Counted from the first letter of the stretch, positions 1 through 6,567 are shown. The stretch is DNA of 6,939 nt from Bryobacterales bacterium (GCA_016789785.1 JAEUQE010000144.1:12987-19925); one strand, 5' to 3'. The notes: generated by a model not told the origin, from the letters alone. Translations and numbers: made by a program.

Positions 1-1426
1 TGCGGAACGGAGCGTACCAGTTGTCCGCGGGGCACGCGCCAAACAGCGCCTCCGCCCGTGCGATATCGCCCTCGCCAGCCGCGGCCAGAAGGCATCCCAA
101 GGATGCGGTCAGGTTCGCGGGGTCCTGTTCCAGAGCCATCTCGAAGGACTTGCGGGCCTGCGGCAGATCACCCGCGTTGTAGTGCAGCGTGCCGAGATGG
201 AGCCATGCTTCGAGATGCGTTGGATCCAGTTCGAGGCAGCGTTCAAACGCATTGCGCGATTCCGTTGGCGGCGCTAACTGTTCGGTCATGTTCTGATCGC
301 TGGCCGGCTGATCGCTCGCGATCTGATCGAGACACACGCCAAGGCGGAACCGGACGTTTGCGACGCCGGGTGTCAGCGATGCAAGTTCCCGCCACGTTCC
401 CGCGGCGGCGGACCAATCCCCGCAGTGCTCTTCGCAGATCGCCATGGCCGCCAGTGCATCCACATCACCAGGTCTCATTTGCAGCGCCTTTCGGAACGCG
501 TCACGAGCCTCGGAATAGCGTCCCGGCAAACACGCGGCGGCGCCGAGGTTGTACCAGTCTTCGAATGCCGCTCCTTCGCGCAGGGCCAGCTTGCGATACT
601 GCTGCTCAGCTTGGCCGGCATCACCTTCATCCCACGCCGCGCGGGCCAGAGCGGCGAGCGCAACCGCCGACTCGGGGTCGGCCTGCAGCAACTGCTCCGC
701 CCACCGGCGCGTTTGTGGCGAGCCCGCATGAATCGCTGCCGCGAGCGCGTTCCGCAGAATCTGCTTCGTTCTGGGTCCTTCGCCCATCAGCCGCTCATAG
801 AGCGGCACCGCCTGCCCGGGCCTTCCTGTCAGTTGAAGAGACACAGCCTCGCCGAAGACCGCCGGCACGTAGCCGGGCCGCAGCTTCAAACACCGTGCAA
901 AGGCGGCGCGGGCTTCATCCGCCGAACTCTGCTGCAGGAGAGACGATCCGAGCGCGAACCACGATTCTGCACGGTCAGGCTCCAGAACCACCGCGCGATG
1001 AAAATGTTCGATGGCATCGGCCCAGCGCTCCAACCGCGCAGCGCAAAGCCCGCAGTTAAAATTTGCCGCGAAGTGCCCCGGCTGCAGCTTCACCAGTTGC
1101 TCATAGCGGACGAACGCTTCCTCGAGCTCGGCATGGCCAGCCTCATTCCGCGCGGGATCGCCTGCTTGTTCCCACGCCATCTGTCCGGCGATCCACAAGG
1201 CATCGGGGTCCGATGCATCGACCGCCGGAGCAAGCGCAACGCGAGCCTCGGCCCCCTTGCCCTGCAAATAGAGACGCATCGCGGCGGCGATCGCCGGATG
1301 CGACACGGCACGCTTTGCACCTGCGTCACGCTTCGCATCCGCGTCCGTGCATGCGGAGTCGACATCGAGCAACCGCTGAACCAGTTCGTTGTCCACGAAC
1401 CACAGCAATGGATTGGACAGACCCAT
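1..1426 (-). CDS. TPR-repeat protein, 3' end outside window
   Basis: The minus strand is open from ATG at 1426 to the left edge: 475 codons with no stop. The start is well bounded, because an in-frame TAA lies only three codons upstream (1436-1438). A weak purine-rich AAGAGA precedes it. At least six degenerate tetratricopeptide repeats are visible, at about residues 118-151, 152-185, 186-219, 251-285, 286-319 and 403-436. They show the usual W/Y-x-x-LG...A...F...AL...P spacing, for example around W156-F157-A158-L159-G160 and W291-Y292-N293-L294-G295. TPRs are protein-interaction scaffolds; no enzymatic domain is seen. There is no signal peptide or membrane helix, so a cytoplasmic location is likely. 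Residues about 370-390 form a polar insertion with short repeats. The gene lies 40 nt downstream of the zinc-knuckle gene and is probably co-transcribed with it. The precise function is unknown; the TPR assignment is firm. Confidence 0.85.
   Translation of the reverse strand, partial: MGLSNPLLWFVDNELVQRLLDVDSACTDADAKRDAGAKRAVSHPAIAAAMRLYLQGKGAEARVALAPAVDASDPDALWIAGQMAWEQAGDPARNEAGHAELEEAFVRYEQLVKLQPGHFAANFNCGLCAARLERWADAIEHFHRAVVLEPDRAESWFALGSSLLQQSSADEARAAFARCLKLRPGYVPAVFGEAVSLQLTGRPGQAVPLYERLMGEGPRTKQILRNALAAAIHAGSPQTRRWAEQLLQADPESAVALAALARAAWDEGDAGQAEQQYRKLALREGAAFEDWYNLGAAACLPGRYSEARDAFRKALQMRPGDVDALAAMAICEEHCGDWSAAAGTWRELASLTPGVANVRFRLGVCLDQIASDQPASDQNMTEQLAPPTESRNAFERCLELDPTHLEAWLHLGTLHYNAGDLPQARKSFEMALEQDPANLTASLGCLLAAAGEGDIARAEALFGACPADNWYAPFR
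293..331. repeat. Short 15-bp tandem repeat inside the TPR gene
   Basis: CTGATCG recurs at 293, 308 and 323, exactly 15 bp apart, and the first two units also share the following CT. On the coding (minus) strand this encodes pentapeptide units around DQIAS, DQPAS and DQN, in the insertion between two TPRs. It looks like a small in-frame tandem expansion. Confidence 0.55.
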
Positions 1427-1466
1427 CTGAGTCTCTTATCGCCGAATGGTGGATTCGCATGAAGAG

Positions 1467-3437
1467 CTATCCGCAGGTGGTAGGTTCCGCTTGCAGTACC
1501 CGCGGACGAAACGGATGGCAATGCAGGTGTGGTACATACACACCTGCCGCGGCGGATGGCATTGCACTGAACCTGCGCGGAGGAAGCGGCGCTGCCGGCG
1601 CCCTGAGCTTCGGTAGCTGTGTGTTGCGCATTCCCAGTGCCGCCAGTGCCCCCGCCAAAGACCGCGGAAGTGCTTCACCGCCCGGCGCGAGCACTTCGTG
1701 CAGATCGCCGAACTCGGAGCCAATCACCGTTCGGGCCATCAACGCGGGCTGGGACGGGGGCGGCGTTCGATGATGCAGAACGTAGCGGGCGTCGAAGACC
1801 GGACTTTCGGCCGGCCGCGGCATCTCACGCCCGATTCGAGGCAAACTCGGAGCGAGGCCAAACTCGATGGCGCCAGCCAGTCCGCTGTATGCTGCCGGGC
1901 CGGCATCCTGGCCACACACCTCTTCGTCAAACAAACCGTCTTCTTCCGCCAGAGCCGCAACCGCAATCCTGTGTGTTCTACCTGGAACCGCGACGGTGGA
2001 GGCAAACGCCAGGCATTCGGCATGGAGACGGTTGCATGGAGAAGCGTCTATTGGACCTGAGACATCCGCCGGTTCCAGTTCGCCCTCCGGGACTCGCAAC
2101 GTGACTTCGGGCGAGGGGAGACGCTCCACGTAGGGCTGAGGCGCGAAGGCCAGTTCACAGGCTTCCAACGTTGCATGTGCCAACCAAGGTACGCAGGCAC
2201 GGGGTTCCAGCGGCTGCAGACCCGCGAGCGGTGCGCTTTCCGTAGCCGCTGACAGCGCGGCTACCGCCCACACCGGCGGCTTCGGCGCACAGGCCAAGGG
2301 CTCGCTCGGAATGGCACGAAATCCGAATGGCTGATCGACGGCATCCGGCAAGTCCCCGGGCAGCAACCCCGCTTGCGCAAGTTGGATTTTAGATGTGCAC
2401 AATCCGCGCGTCGATGCGATCAGAGGACTCGGCCCAGGATCGAGAGCCGCGGCCATTCTTGATGCGGGCTCCACAGATTCGATCGCGGAGGGCTGATCGA
2501 GGCGCAGTGTGCCTGCCAGCACGTGCTCCGGAGGCTCGGCTTCCAGCTCCGAAGTGGAGGGCTCGTCGTCAATCCAAGTGAAAACAGTCTGGAGGCGAGT
2601 GACGGGCAACACTGGGTGCAGTTCCGCCTGATGTGCCAACGGCTCGTAATCCGCATCGCGAATCGAAACCATCCTTGCAGGAGCCAGAGCGTCCAAATCC
2701 GCAGCCAACTCCAGCGAGGCCCGCCGCAAGCCCGACGTTGCCAGGCTCGTCTGGTGCCGCAGAGTAATCGGTGTTGGCTGTCCACCATCTGCCTCGAAGC
2801 CTCGATGCCCCGGTGCGCAATCCAATTCGATCGCCTCATCCAGATAGGAGTAGCCGCGCGCCATCGGCATCCCACCTCCCACAAAAGGCATCTCAGGTTT
2901 CCATGCTTCGCCGGTGGAGAAATCCTCAGCCACGCATCGCACCCGCCGCATCCGCGGTAACGTGTCACGAGGCCACAGTTCAGGAAACGCCTGGTCATGC
3001 AACGGCGGATCCGGAGGCGGTGGCGGTGGCGGCGCAGGAGGCGGCGGTGTGGGCGTCGCGAATTGCAGAATTGAGTAGCGTAGCGCCTGCGTTTGCGGAG
3101 GCGCCGGCGGTGTTTGCGAAACGGGTATCTGCGAAGCAGGGGGCGGCTCCGGAGGCAGATCCAACTTCAGAATCGAGTACCTCGGAACTCCGTATGCGGG
3201 AGGCGGAGTGGCAGGATCCGCCGCGGAGGCTGCGCGCGGGTGTTCGGGTTCCACTGGCGCGGGCGGACCCGCCGTAACGGGCCGAGCCATCCGGTCCGTC
3301 AACTGTAACGACTCCATGGCAAGACGCGCATAGTCATCCTGCCAGTTCTTGCGATGCTCCTTGCTGCAGAATTGTTCCAAGCCCCGCAACCGCGCTAACA
3401 GCGGCACGGGCTCTCCACAATACAAGCAGCGGCTCAC
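1467..3437 (-). CDS. Zinc-knuckle, proline-rich protein of unknown function
   Basis: I do not recognise a named family. With the GTG start at 3437 the protein has 656 residues. The frame stays open up to another GTG at 3467, but GGAGGT at 3441-3446 supports the inner start. Residues 4-28 carry C4-x2-C7...C24-x3-H28 (CLYCG ... FCSKEH), a treble-clef-like pattern suggesting structural zinc binding. A proline/alanine-rich linker follows, with two copies of RYSIL at about residues 86-90 and 120-124 and a near-continuous polyproline run at about 129-145. The remaining 500 residues are rich in Ala, Pro, Leu and Glu, with no recognisable fold, signal peptide or membrane helix. It is the first gene of a minus-strand pair with the TPR gene and is divergent from a second TPR/proline-rich gene. 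A scaffold or adaptor role is inference only. The coding call rests on the long open frame, the good start site and the coherent N-terminal motif. Confidence 0.75.
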   Translation of the reverse strand: MSRCLYCGEPVPLLARLRGLEQFCSKEHRKNWQDDYARLAMESLQLTDRMARPVTAGPPAPVEPEHPRAASAADPATPPPAYGVPRYSILKLDLPPEPPPASQIPVSQTPPAPPQTQALRYSILQFATPTPPPPAPPPPPPPDPPLHDQAFPELWPRDTLPRMRRVRCVAEDFSTGEAWKPEMPFVGGGMPMARGYSYLDEAIELDCAPGHRGFEADGGQPTPITLRHQTSLATSGLRRASLELAADLDALAPARMVSIRDADYEPLAHQAELHPVLPVTRLQTVFTWIDDEPSTSELEAEPPEHVLAGTLRLDQPSAIESVEPASRMAAALDPGPSPLIASTRGLCTSKIQLAQAGLLPGDLPDAVDQPFGFRAIPSEPLACAPKPPVWAVAALSAATESAPLAGLQPLEPRACVPWLAHATLEACELAFAPQPYVERLPSPEVTLRVPEGELEPADVSGPIDASPCNRLHAECLAFASTVAVPGRTHRIAVAALAEEDGLFDEEVCGQDAGPAAYSGLAGAIEFGLAPSLPRIGREMPRPAESPVFDARYVLHHRTPPPSQPALMARTVIGSEFGDLHEVLAPGGEALPRSLAGALAALGMRNTQLPKLRAPAAPLPPRRFSAMPSAAAGVYVPHLHCHPFRPRVLQAEPTTCG

Positions 3438-3440
3438 GCA

Positions 3441-3446
3441 ACCTCC
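3441..3446 (-). promoter_or_regulatory. Shine-Dalgarno that fixes the GTG start
   Basis: The minus strand reads GGAGGT, then three bases, then GTG at 3437. This near-perfect anti-16S match sits directly before the codon that opens the MSRCLYCG N-terminus. The alternative GTG at 3467 has no comparable site, so the ten extra residues it would add are probably not translated. Confidence 0.65.
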
Positions 3447-3513
3447 AGCGGGGCTCTGGCGCGGCACATGCCGGCAGCCCTTCCACCTTGATGCTAGTAC
3501 TCAAAGGTTCACG

Positions 3514-3542
3514 ATTCCATGGAATAAGCACCTTCGGCGCAA
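3514..3542 (-). promoter_or_regulatory. Candidate promoter overlapping a 12-bp palindrome
   Basis: On the minus strand TTGCGC (3542-3537) is followed after 17 bp by TGGAAT (3519-3514). The -10 match is 4/6 and the -35 match 3/6. The -10 lies inside ATTCCATGGAAT (3514-3525), a perfect palindrome that could be an operator. It would drive the zinc-knuckle/TPR pair with a leader of about 70 nt. Acidobacterial promoters are poorly defined, so this is tentative. Confidence 0.25.
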
Positions 3543-3563
3543 TCGATCCGGCGCTACCTCACT

Positions 3564-3644
3564 CGAACCTGAGGCGTTCGCCTGTGTTCGCTCAAAACGG
3601 CCTGAATCCGGGCCGATAAGCTACGTGCGAACTCAATTCGTAGC
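3564..3644. other. Three consecutive inverted repeats in divergent spacer
   Basis: The spacer between the divergent genes (3447-3731) has no credible ORF. It holds three adjacent potential hairpins. The first has CGAAC 3564-3568 pairing with GTTCG 3586-3590, and inside it AGGC 3572-3575 pairing with GCCT 3580-3583. The second has CGGCC 3598-3602 with GGCCG 3611-3615. The third has GCTACG 3620-3625 with CGTAGC 3639-3644. Linkers are only 7 and 4 nt. They end about 90 nt upstream of the plus-strand TPR start. They could be a structured 5' leader, protein-binding sites or remnants of dispersed repeats. No plus-strand promoter could be assigned with confidence. Confidence 0.4.
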
Positions 3645-3731
3645 GCAGTGGAAATTGCTCCCGGCAGCGAATCCGCCTTTCGTTCTTCACGAGATCACGG
3701 TGGGTTCCGGGGCGCGGAAGTGGAAGTGTAA

Positions 3732-5762
3732 ATGGATGCACTTGGCCGGATGAAGCTGATGGCGCGCGCCATGCGTCATGCGGTGCCCGGGTTCTCGCGA
3801 TCTTCCAATGGCCAGGATGCCGACTTGCGGCGCGGCGAAGCCCTGCTGGCGCACGGCAGCTACGCCGAAGCGGAACGGTATCTGCTTCAGTTGTTGGACG
3901 GCAGCGGGGTGCGCAAAGAGCATCAGGCGAAGCTGTTGTTGTCGCTCGCCACGGCGCGATGGAATCTCGACAAGCGCGCCGAAACTCGCGAGTCGGCCAT
4001 CCAGGCGCTCGAACGGTTGCGCGACAGCCAGCCCGGCCCTGACGCGATTGCCTGTCACGAACTGCTGAGCAAGGTCGCATTCTTCGAGGATGACAAGGAC
4101 TCCGGCATCCGGCACCTGGTGGATGCGCTGAAGGTGCAGGAGAAGATCAAGCCCATTGATCATGCGGCATTGATTGAACGAAACCGCACCATCGGCGCTT
4201 CGTGGGCGGAACGTGAGAAGTGGGACGAGGCGCTGCAATATCAGAATGAGGCCCTTCGAATTGCGGAACGCGAATGCGGCGGGAACCACAAGCTGACTGC
4301 CGATTGCCAGAACGATTGCGGCCGCACCCTAGCCCGTGCCGGACGTCCGGAGGAAGCGCGCGAGCTGCTTGAAAAGGCGCTTGAGACACACACGGCGGTC
4401 TGCGATACGGACTCCGAAGAGGCCGCCAGCGATCTGCAGGCACTCGCCCTGCTTTGCCAGGCTCGGGAGGATTGGGAAGGGGCCGTCAAGTTCTATGAAC
4501 AGGCCTTGAAGGTCCGCGAACGGCAACTCGGCGGCAATGCCGGAGAGCTGGCATCGCTGTTGATGAGCCTGGGCGGCGCTCACTACGTGCTCGGGCACTA
4601 TGGACCCGCGGTCGAGCACCTGCAGCAGGCAGTCGGGCGTTTCGAAGGGCTGCGTGATTCCCGTCTCGGAACCGCGCTCGAAAACCTCGGCAGCGTTTAT
4701 CTGCTGTGCGGCCGAGTGCAGGACGCCGTTGCGAATTTCAAGAAGGCACGCCGCCTATGGGAAGCCAGTCCGCATGGCAAGTCCGAACACTTGGATTCCA
4801 ACCAGAAGCTGTTCGAGATGGCGTCCGACTACATGCCTCCCACGGAGGCGCGCAAACTGATGTCGTCCATCGGGGTTCCGATCGAAGGGCAGACGGAGGA
4901 GGCCGAAGCTCCCAGGTCTTACGCGATTCCGGGACCTCGCAAGATCAAGCAGGCGCCCAAGGAGCCGGACAACGATGATCAACGGCCCGCGCCCATTCGG
5001 CCCTCAAGGCCGGGTCCTGCGAATGCAGGGGCTCCCCCCGCGGCCACTCCCGTGACAGCGACGGATCCCTGGCAGCCGCCTCCCTATGTTGCCCTGCCCT
5101 ATGCACCAGCGCCGATCGTTCCAGGGCCTTTTCTCCCAGGTCCGTTTCTTCCGGGGCCTCTCATTCCCGCGACGCCTGTCCCCGCGGGACTCGCGCAAGC
5201 CGCCAATTCCGTGCAGCCAGGAACGCTGCATGAAGTTAGGCTGCATCCGCAACCCGCGATCGGCATATCTGCGATGGATATCGCTGGTTTACAGGGAGTG
5301 GTGGAAGCGCTCACGCGGGAGGTGGAAGGACTGGAAGCCGAGATCGCTGCGACGTGCCACGAGCAGCCAGCGGCCCAGCACGCGGTTTATGGCGAGGGGC
5401 GCTCTCCCGCGTTTGTGCCTGAGCACCTGGCTTACGGCTATGTCGCACAGGCACCAGTGCATTCACCGAGTGTCCATTTCCCAGCGGTGACGCCACACTC
5501 CGATGCCGGACGAGTGGTGTACCCGGTCCAAGTCAATCCATCCTATGCAATGACCCCCGGTCCACCCTTGCGCCCGCCTCAACCTCCGCCGTTGACGGTT
5601 TCGGGTCCCGTGACGCTGGTGGTTGGGGAGAGCCTGCGCACGCCCGCGCCCGAGGCGAAGCCACCAACCCCGACTTCCAATGTCCTGAATGGATGGGAGG
5701 ATCTTGCGTTCTCGCAAGTGCTGCCTCCGGTGCGCGTCACCGCGGCTCGCAGCGGATCGTGA
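3732..5762 (+). CDS. TPR protein with proline-rich C-terminal tail
   Basis: The protein has 676 residues. ATG at 3732 directly follows an in-frame TAA (3729-3731), so no upstream start is possible. GGAAG at 3722-3726 is a good ribosome site 5 nt before it. Residues about 30-345 form helical TPR repeats. The clearest, at about 145-340, have the 42-residue spacing of kinesin-light-chain (TPR_12-like) arrays: W164-DEALQYQNEAL, EEARELLEKAL, W248-EGAVKFYEQAL, YGPAVEHLQQAV and VQDAVANFKKA. Residues about 395-500 are proline-rich with PGPFL repeats. A short amphipathic heptad stretch at about 518-542 may be a coiled coil, and a second Pro-rich, disordered tail follows. No signal peptide, membrane helix or catalytic domain is visible, so a cytosolic scaffold is likely. 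It is divergent from the zinc-knuckle/TPR pair, and the shared Pro-rich character suggests a common process. Its actual role is unknown. Confidence 0.88.
   Translation: MDALGRMKLMARAMRHAVPGFSRSSNGQDADLRRGEALLAHGSYAEAERYLLQLLDGSGVRKEHQAKLLLSLATARWNLDKRAETRESAIQALERLRDSQPGPDAIACHELLSKVAFFEDDKDSGIRHLVDALKVQEKIKPIDHAALIERNRTIGASWAEREKWDEALQYQNEALRIAERECGGNHKLTADCQNDCGRTLARAGRPEEARELLEKALETHTAVCDTDSEEAASDLQALALLCQAREDWEGAVKFYEQALKVRERQLGGNAGELASLLMSLGGAHYVLGHYGPAVEHLQQAVGRFEGLRDSRLGTALENLGSVYLLCGRVQDAVANFKKARRLWEASPHGKSEHLDSNQKLFEMASDYMPPTEARKLMSSIGVPIEGQTEEAEAPRSYAIPGPRKIKQAPKEPDNDDQRPAPIRPSRPGPANAGAPPAATPVTATDPWQPPPYVALPYAPAPIVPGPFLPGPFLPGPLIPATPVPAGLAQAANSVQPGTLHEVRLHPQPAIGISAMDIAGLQGVVEALTREVEGLEAEIAATCHEQPAAQHAVYGEGRSPAFVPEHLAYGYVAQAPVHSPSVHFPAVTPHSDAGRVVYPVQVNPSYAMTPGPPLRPPQPPPLTVSGPVTLVVGESLRTPAPEAKPPTPTSNVLNGWEDLAFSQVLPPVRVTAARSGS
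5121..5165 (+). repeat. Three 15-bp tandem units encoding PGPFL
   Basis: Three diverged 15-mers (5121-5135, 5136-5150, 5151-5165) begin CCAGGGCC, CCAGGTCC and CCGGGGCC. They encode PGPFL, PGPFL and PGPLI at residues 464-478. This is an in-frame pentapeptide expansion in the proline-rich linker. Confidence 0.7.
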
Positions 5763-5792
5763 TGGTGGAGCGTGACACCGGTCCCCGAATCC

Positions 5793-5868
5793 GGCGCTAC
5801 CAGCCTTGCTGGAATCGCCTTGTACAAATGCGGCCTCGTATGTGATGAGCGCCGAGGGCCGTAGCGCC
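5793..5868. other. Foldable three-way-junction-like element between convergent genes
   Basis: GGCGCTAC (5793-5800) is perfectly complementary to GTAGCGCC (5861-5868). Between them sit CAGC/GCTG (5801-5804 with 5808-5811) and a 7-bp stem with one bulged G (GGCCTCG 5832-5838 with CGAGGGCC 5853-5860). Both inner stems abut the outer stem, giving a compact three-way junction on paper. The element starts 30 nt after the TPR stop and lies between convergent genes, so it may act as a bidirectional terminator. There is no T-run for a classical intrinsic terminator. A small structured RNA or a repeat element is the alternative. Confidence 0.4.
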
Positions 5869-5884
5869 CCCGCCCACGCGTCCC

Positions 5885-5906
5885 GTGCCGGCTCTCAAGC
5901 CGACAC
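5885..5906. repeat. Hairpin repeat, copy 1
   Basis: GTGCCGGCT (5885-5893), loop CTCA, then AGCCGACAC (5898-5906) form a 9-bp stem with one C/A mismatch. The first 14 bases recur exactly at 6568-6581 on the other side of the two-gene module. It resembles a REP-like dispersed palindrome and may also help terminate the convergent transcripts. Confidence 0.5.
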
Positions 5907-5937
5907 CTGCTCACTCCGAGGGCACAGGGACACTCGA

Positions 5938-6183
5938 TCAAGGGATCGGCGAACCGAACGGTTTCATACTCTTCTCTAGAACCGTCTTAGGAAACTGGCC
6001 GGTGCCGCACAAAATGAAAGAGCCAAAATCCTTGTACCAATCTCCGGGCGGTGCAACTGGGCCAGTCTTGACCCATTCTTGCAGGGCGAGCAAGTCCGCC
6101 AGTGAGATGCGGCGCTCATCGACCCTTTGGAGAAGATGCTGCCAGACCGGCCGGGGCAGCTTATCGAATTGAATCTTCGGCAA
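5938..6183 (-). CDS. Small conserved-type protein, second gene of RHH module
   Basis: An 81-residue soluble protein starting at TTG (6183). No ATG or GTG lies between the upstream in-frame stop and this codon, and GGGAAG (6191-6196) sits 7 nt before it. Visible blocks are a Trp-containing helix (RPVWQHLLQRV, 12-22), a second helix (ISLADLLALQEWV, 26-38), a Gly/aromatic core GDWYKDFGSFILCG (47-60), FPKTVL (64-69) and MKPFG (73-77). From memory this resembles a recurring family of about 80-residue hypothetical proteins in cyanobacteria and other bacteria; I could not check that. The gene overlaps the preceding RHH-like gene by 23 nt, so translational coupling is likely. The arrangement suggests the effector or partner of an antitoxin-like regulator, but no known toxin active site is visible. 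Function is unknown. Confidence 0.75.
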   Translation of the reverse strand: MPKIQFDKLPRPVWQHLLQRVDERRISLADLLALQEWVKTGPVAPPGDWYKDFGSFILCGTGQFPKTVLEKSMKPFGSPIP

Positions 6184-6457
6184 TTGAATTCTTCCCGAAG
6201 ATTGCGCGGATCAGATCTTTGCCCGCATCGTTCTTCCGGGCCGGATCATTCTCTGCAAGGAAGCGATCATAGGAAGTCTTCAGTTGTTCCTTTGCTTCCG
6301 CTTCCGCGCGAACGCCGCGCTCGGCCAGAGATACCAACGCGCGGCTCATCGTGAGGTGCTGTTCCCTGGCGGTGCGGCGGACCGCTGAGACGAGCGTCGC
6401 CGGTATCGTGACGCTTTGGCGAATGGATCTGGCAGGCGCCGCTTTTCGAGTAGCCAT
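6161..6457 (-). CDS. Ribbon-helix-helix-like regulator, possible antitoxin
   Basis: A 98-residue protein with ATG at 6457. After a basic N-terminus, residues 13-19 (RQSVTIP) look like the DNA-contacting beta strand of a ribbon-helix-helix (MetJ/Arc) protein. A helix at about 20-35 (ATLVSAVRRTAREQHL), a turn at T36-M37-S38 and a second helix from about 38 onward follow. The charged C-terminal extension (KEQLK ... FLAENDPARKN) is typical in length for a partner-binding antitoxin tail. Such proteins bind palindromic operators as dimers and usually repress their own operon; palindromes are present just upstream. The gene precedes and overlaps the 81-residue gene. No strong Shine-Dalgarno is seen, and the start may be leaderless. 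The RHH call comes from pattern reading, and the antitoxin role is inferred from the gene pair. A stand-alone small regulator is the alternative. Confidence 0.7.
   Translation of the reverse strand: MATRKAAPARSIRQSVTIPATLVSAVRRTAREQHLTMSRALVSLAERGVRAEAEAKEQLKTSYDRFLAENDPARKNDAGKDLIRAIFGKNSIAEDSIR
6191..6196 (-). promoter_or_regulatory. Ribosome binding site for the TTG-started 81-aa gene
   Basis: GGGAAG on the minus strand lies 7 nt before TTG at 6183, inside the last codons of the RHH-like gene. It supports the unusual start codon and translation coupled to the upstream reading frame. Confidence 0.5.
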
Positions 6458-6489
6458 GCTTCAAGCATAGCAACGTGAACCACTGTGGT
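6456..6489 (-). promoter_or_regulatory. Putative promoter/operator of the RHH module
   Basis: Minus-strand TATGCT (6469-6464) is a plausible -10 hexamer placed 6 nt before the ATG, a spacing typical of leaderless transcripts. It lies within ATGCTTCAAGCAT (6456-6468, two perfect 6-bp arms around one base). A second palindrome, ACCACTGTGGT (6479-6489), is centred 22 bp upstream, about two helical turns. A bound RHH dimer here would cover promoter and start codon. The -35 is weak (TGCACC) and the two palindromes differ in sequence. Confidence 0.35.
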
Positions 6490-6567
6490 GCAGCTAGAAC
6501 CGCAAGAGGGCGCGGTCGCACTCTTCCTGGTACCAGCGGTTTCGGACCTCAAACGTCGAAACTCCAG

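Noticed and set aside
425..1462. Long plus-strand open frames at 425-1462 and 58-1059
   Set aside because: They lie antisense to a clear TPR protein on the minus strand, and their translations are Arg/Pro/Ser/His-rich with no domain pattern, as expected for shadows of GC-rich coding DNA.
2420..2998. Minus-strand 192-codon frame inside the zinc-knuckle gene
   Set aside because: It is out of frame with the 656-codon gene, rich in Trp/Arg/Cys, and has no independent start context.
3349..3753. Plus-strand 134-codon frame across the divergent spacer
   Set aside because: It overlaps the zinc-knuckle start and the TPR start out of frame, and its sequence is not protein-like.
3592..4289. Minus-strand frames antisense to the start of the TPR/proline-rich gene
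   Set aside because: The plus-strand frame has a good ribosome site and clear TPR periodicity, so the antisense frames are shadows.
5800..5812. CCAGC-CTT-GCTGG as an intrinsic terminator of the TPR gene
   Set aside because: The stem is only 5 bp and no T-run follows; it is better described as part of the larger foldable element at 5793-5868.
5885..6172. Plus-strand 95-codon frame over the 81-aa gene
   Set aside because: It is antisense to the motif-rich 81-aa protein and begins in the hairpin repeat.
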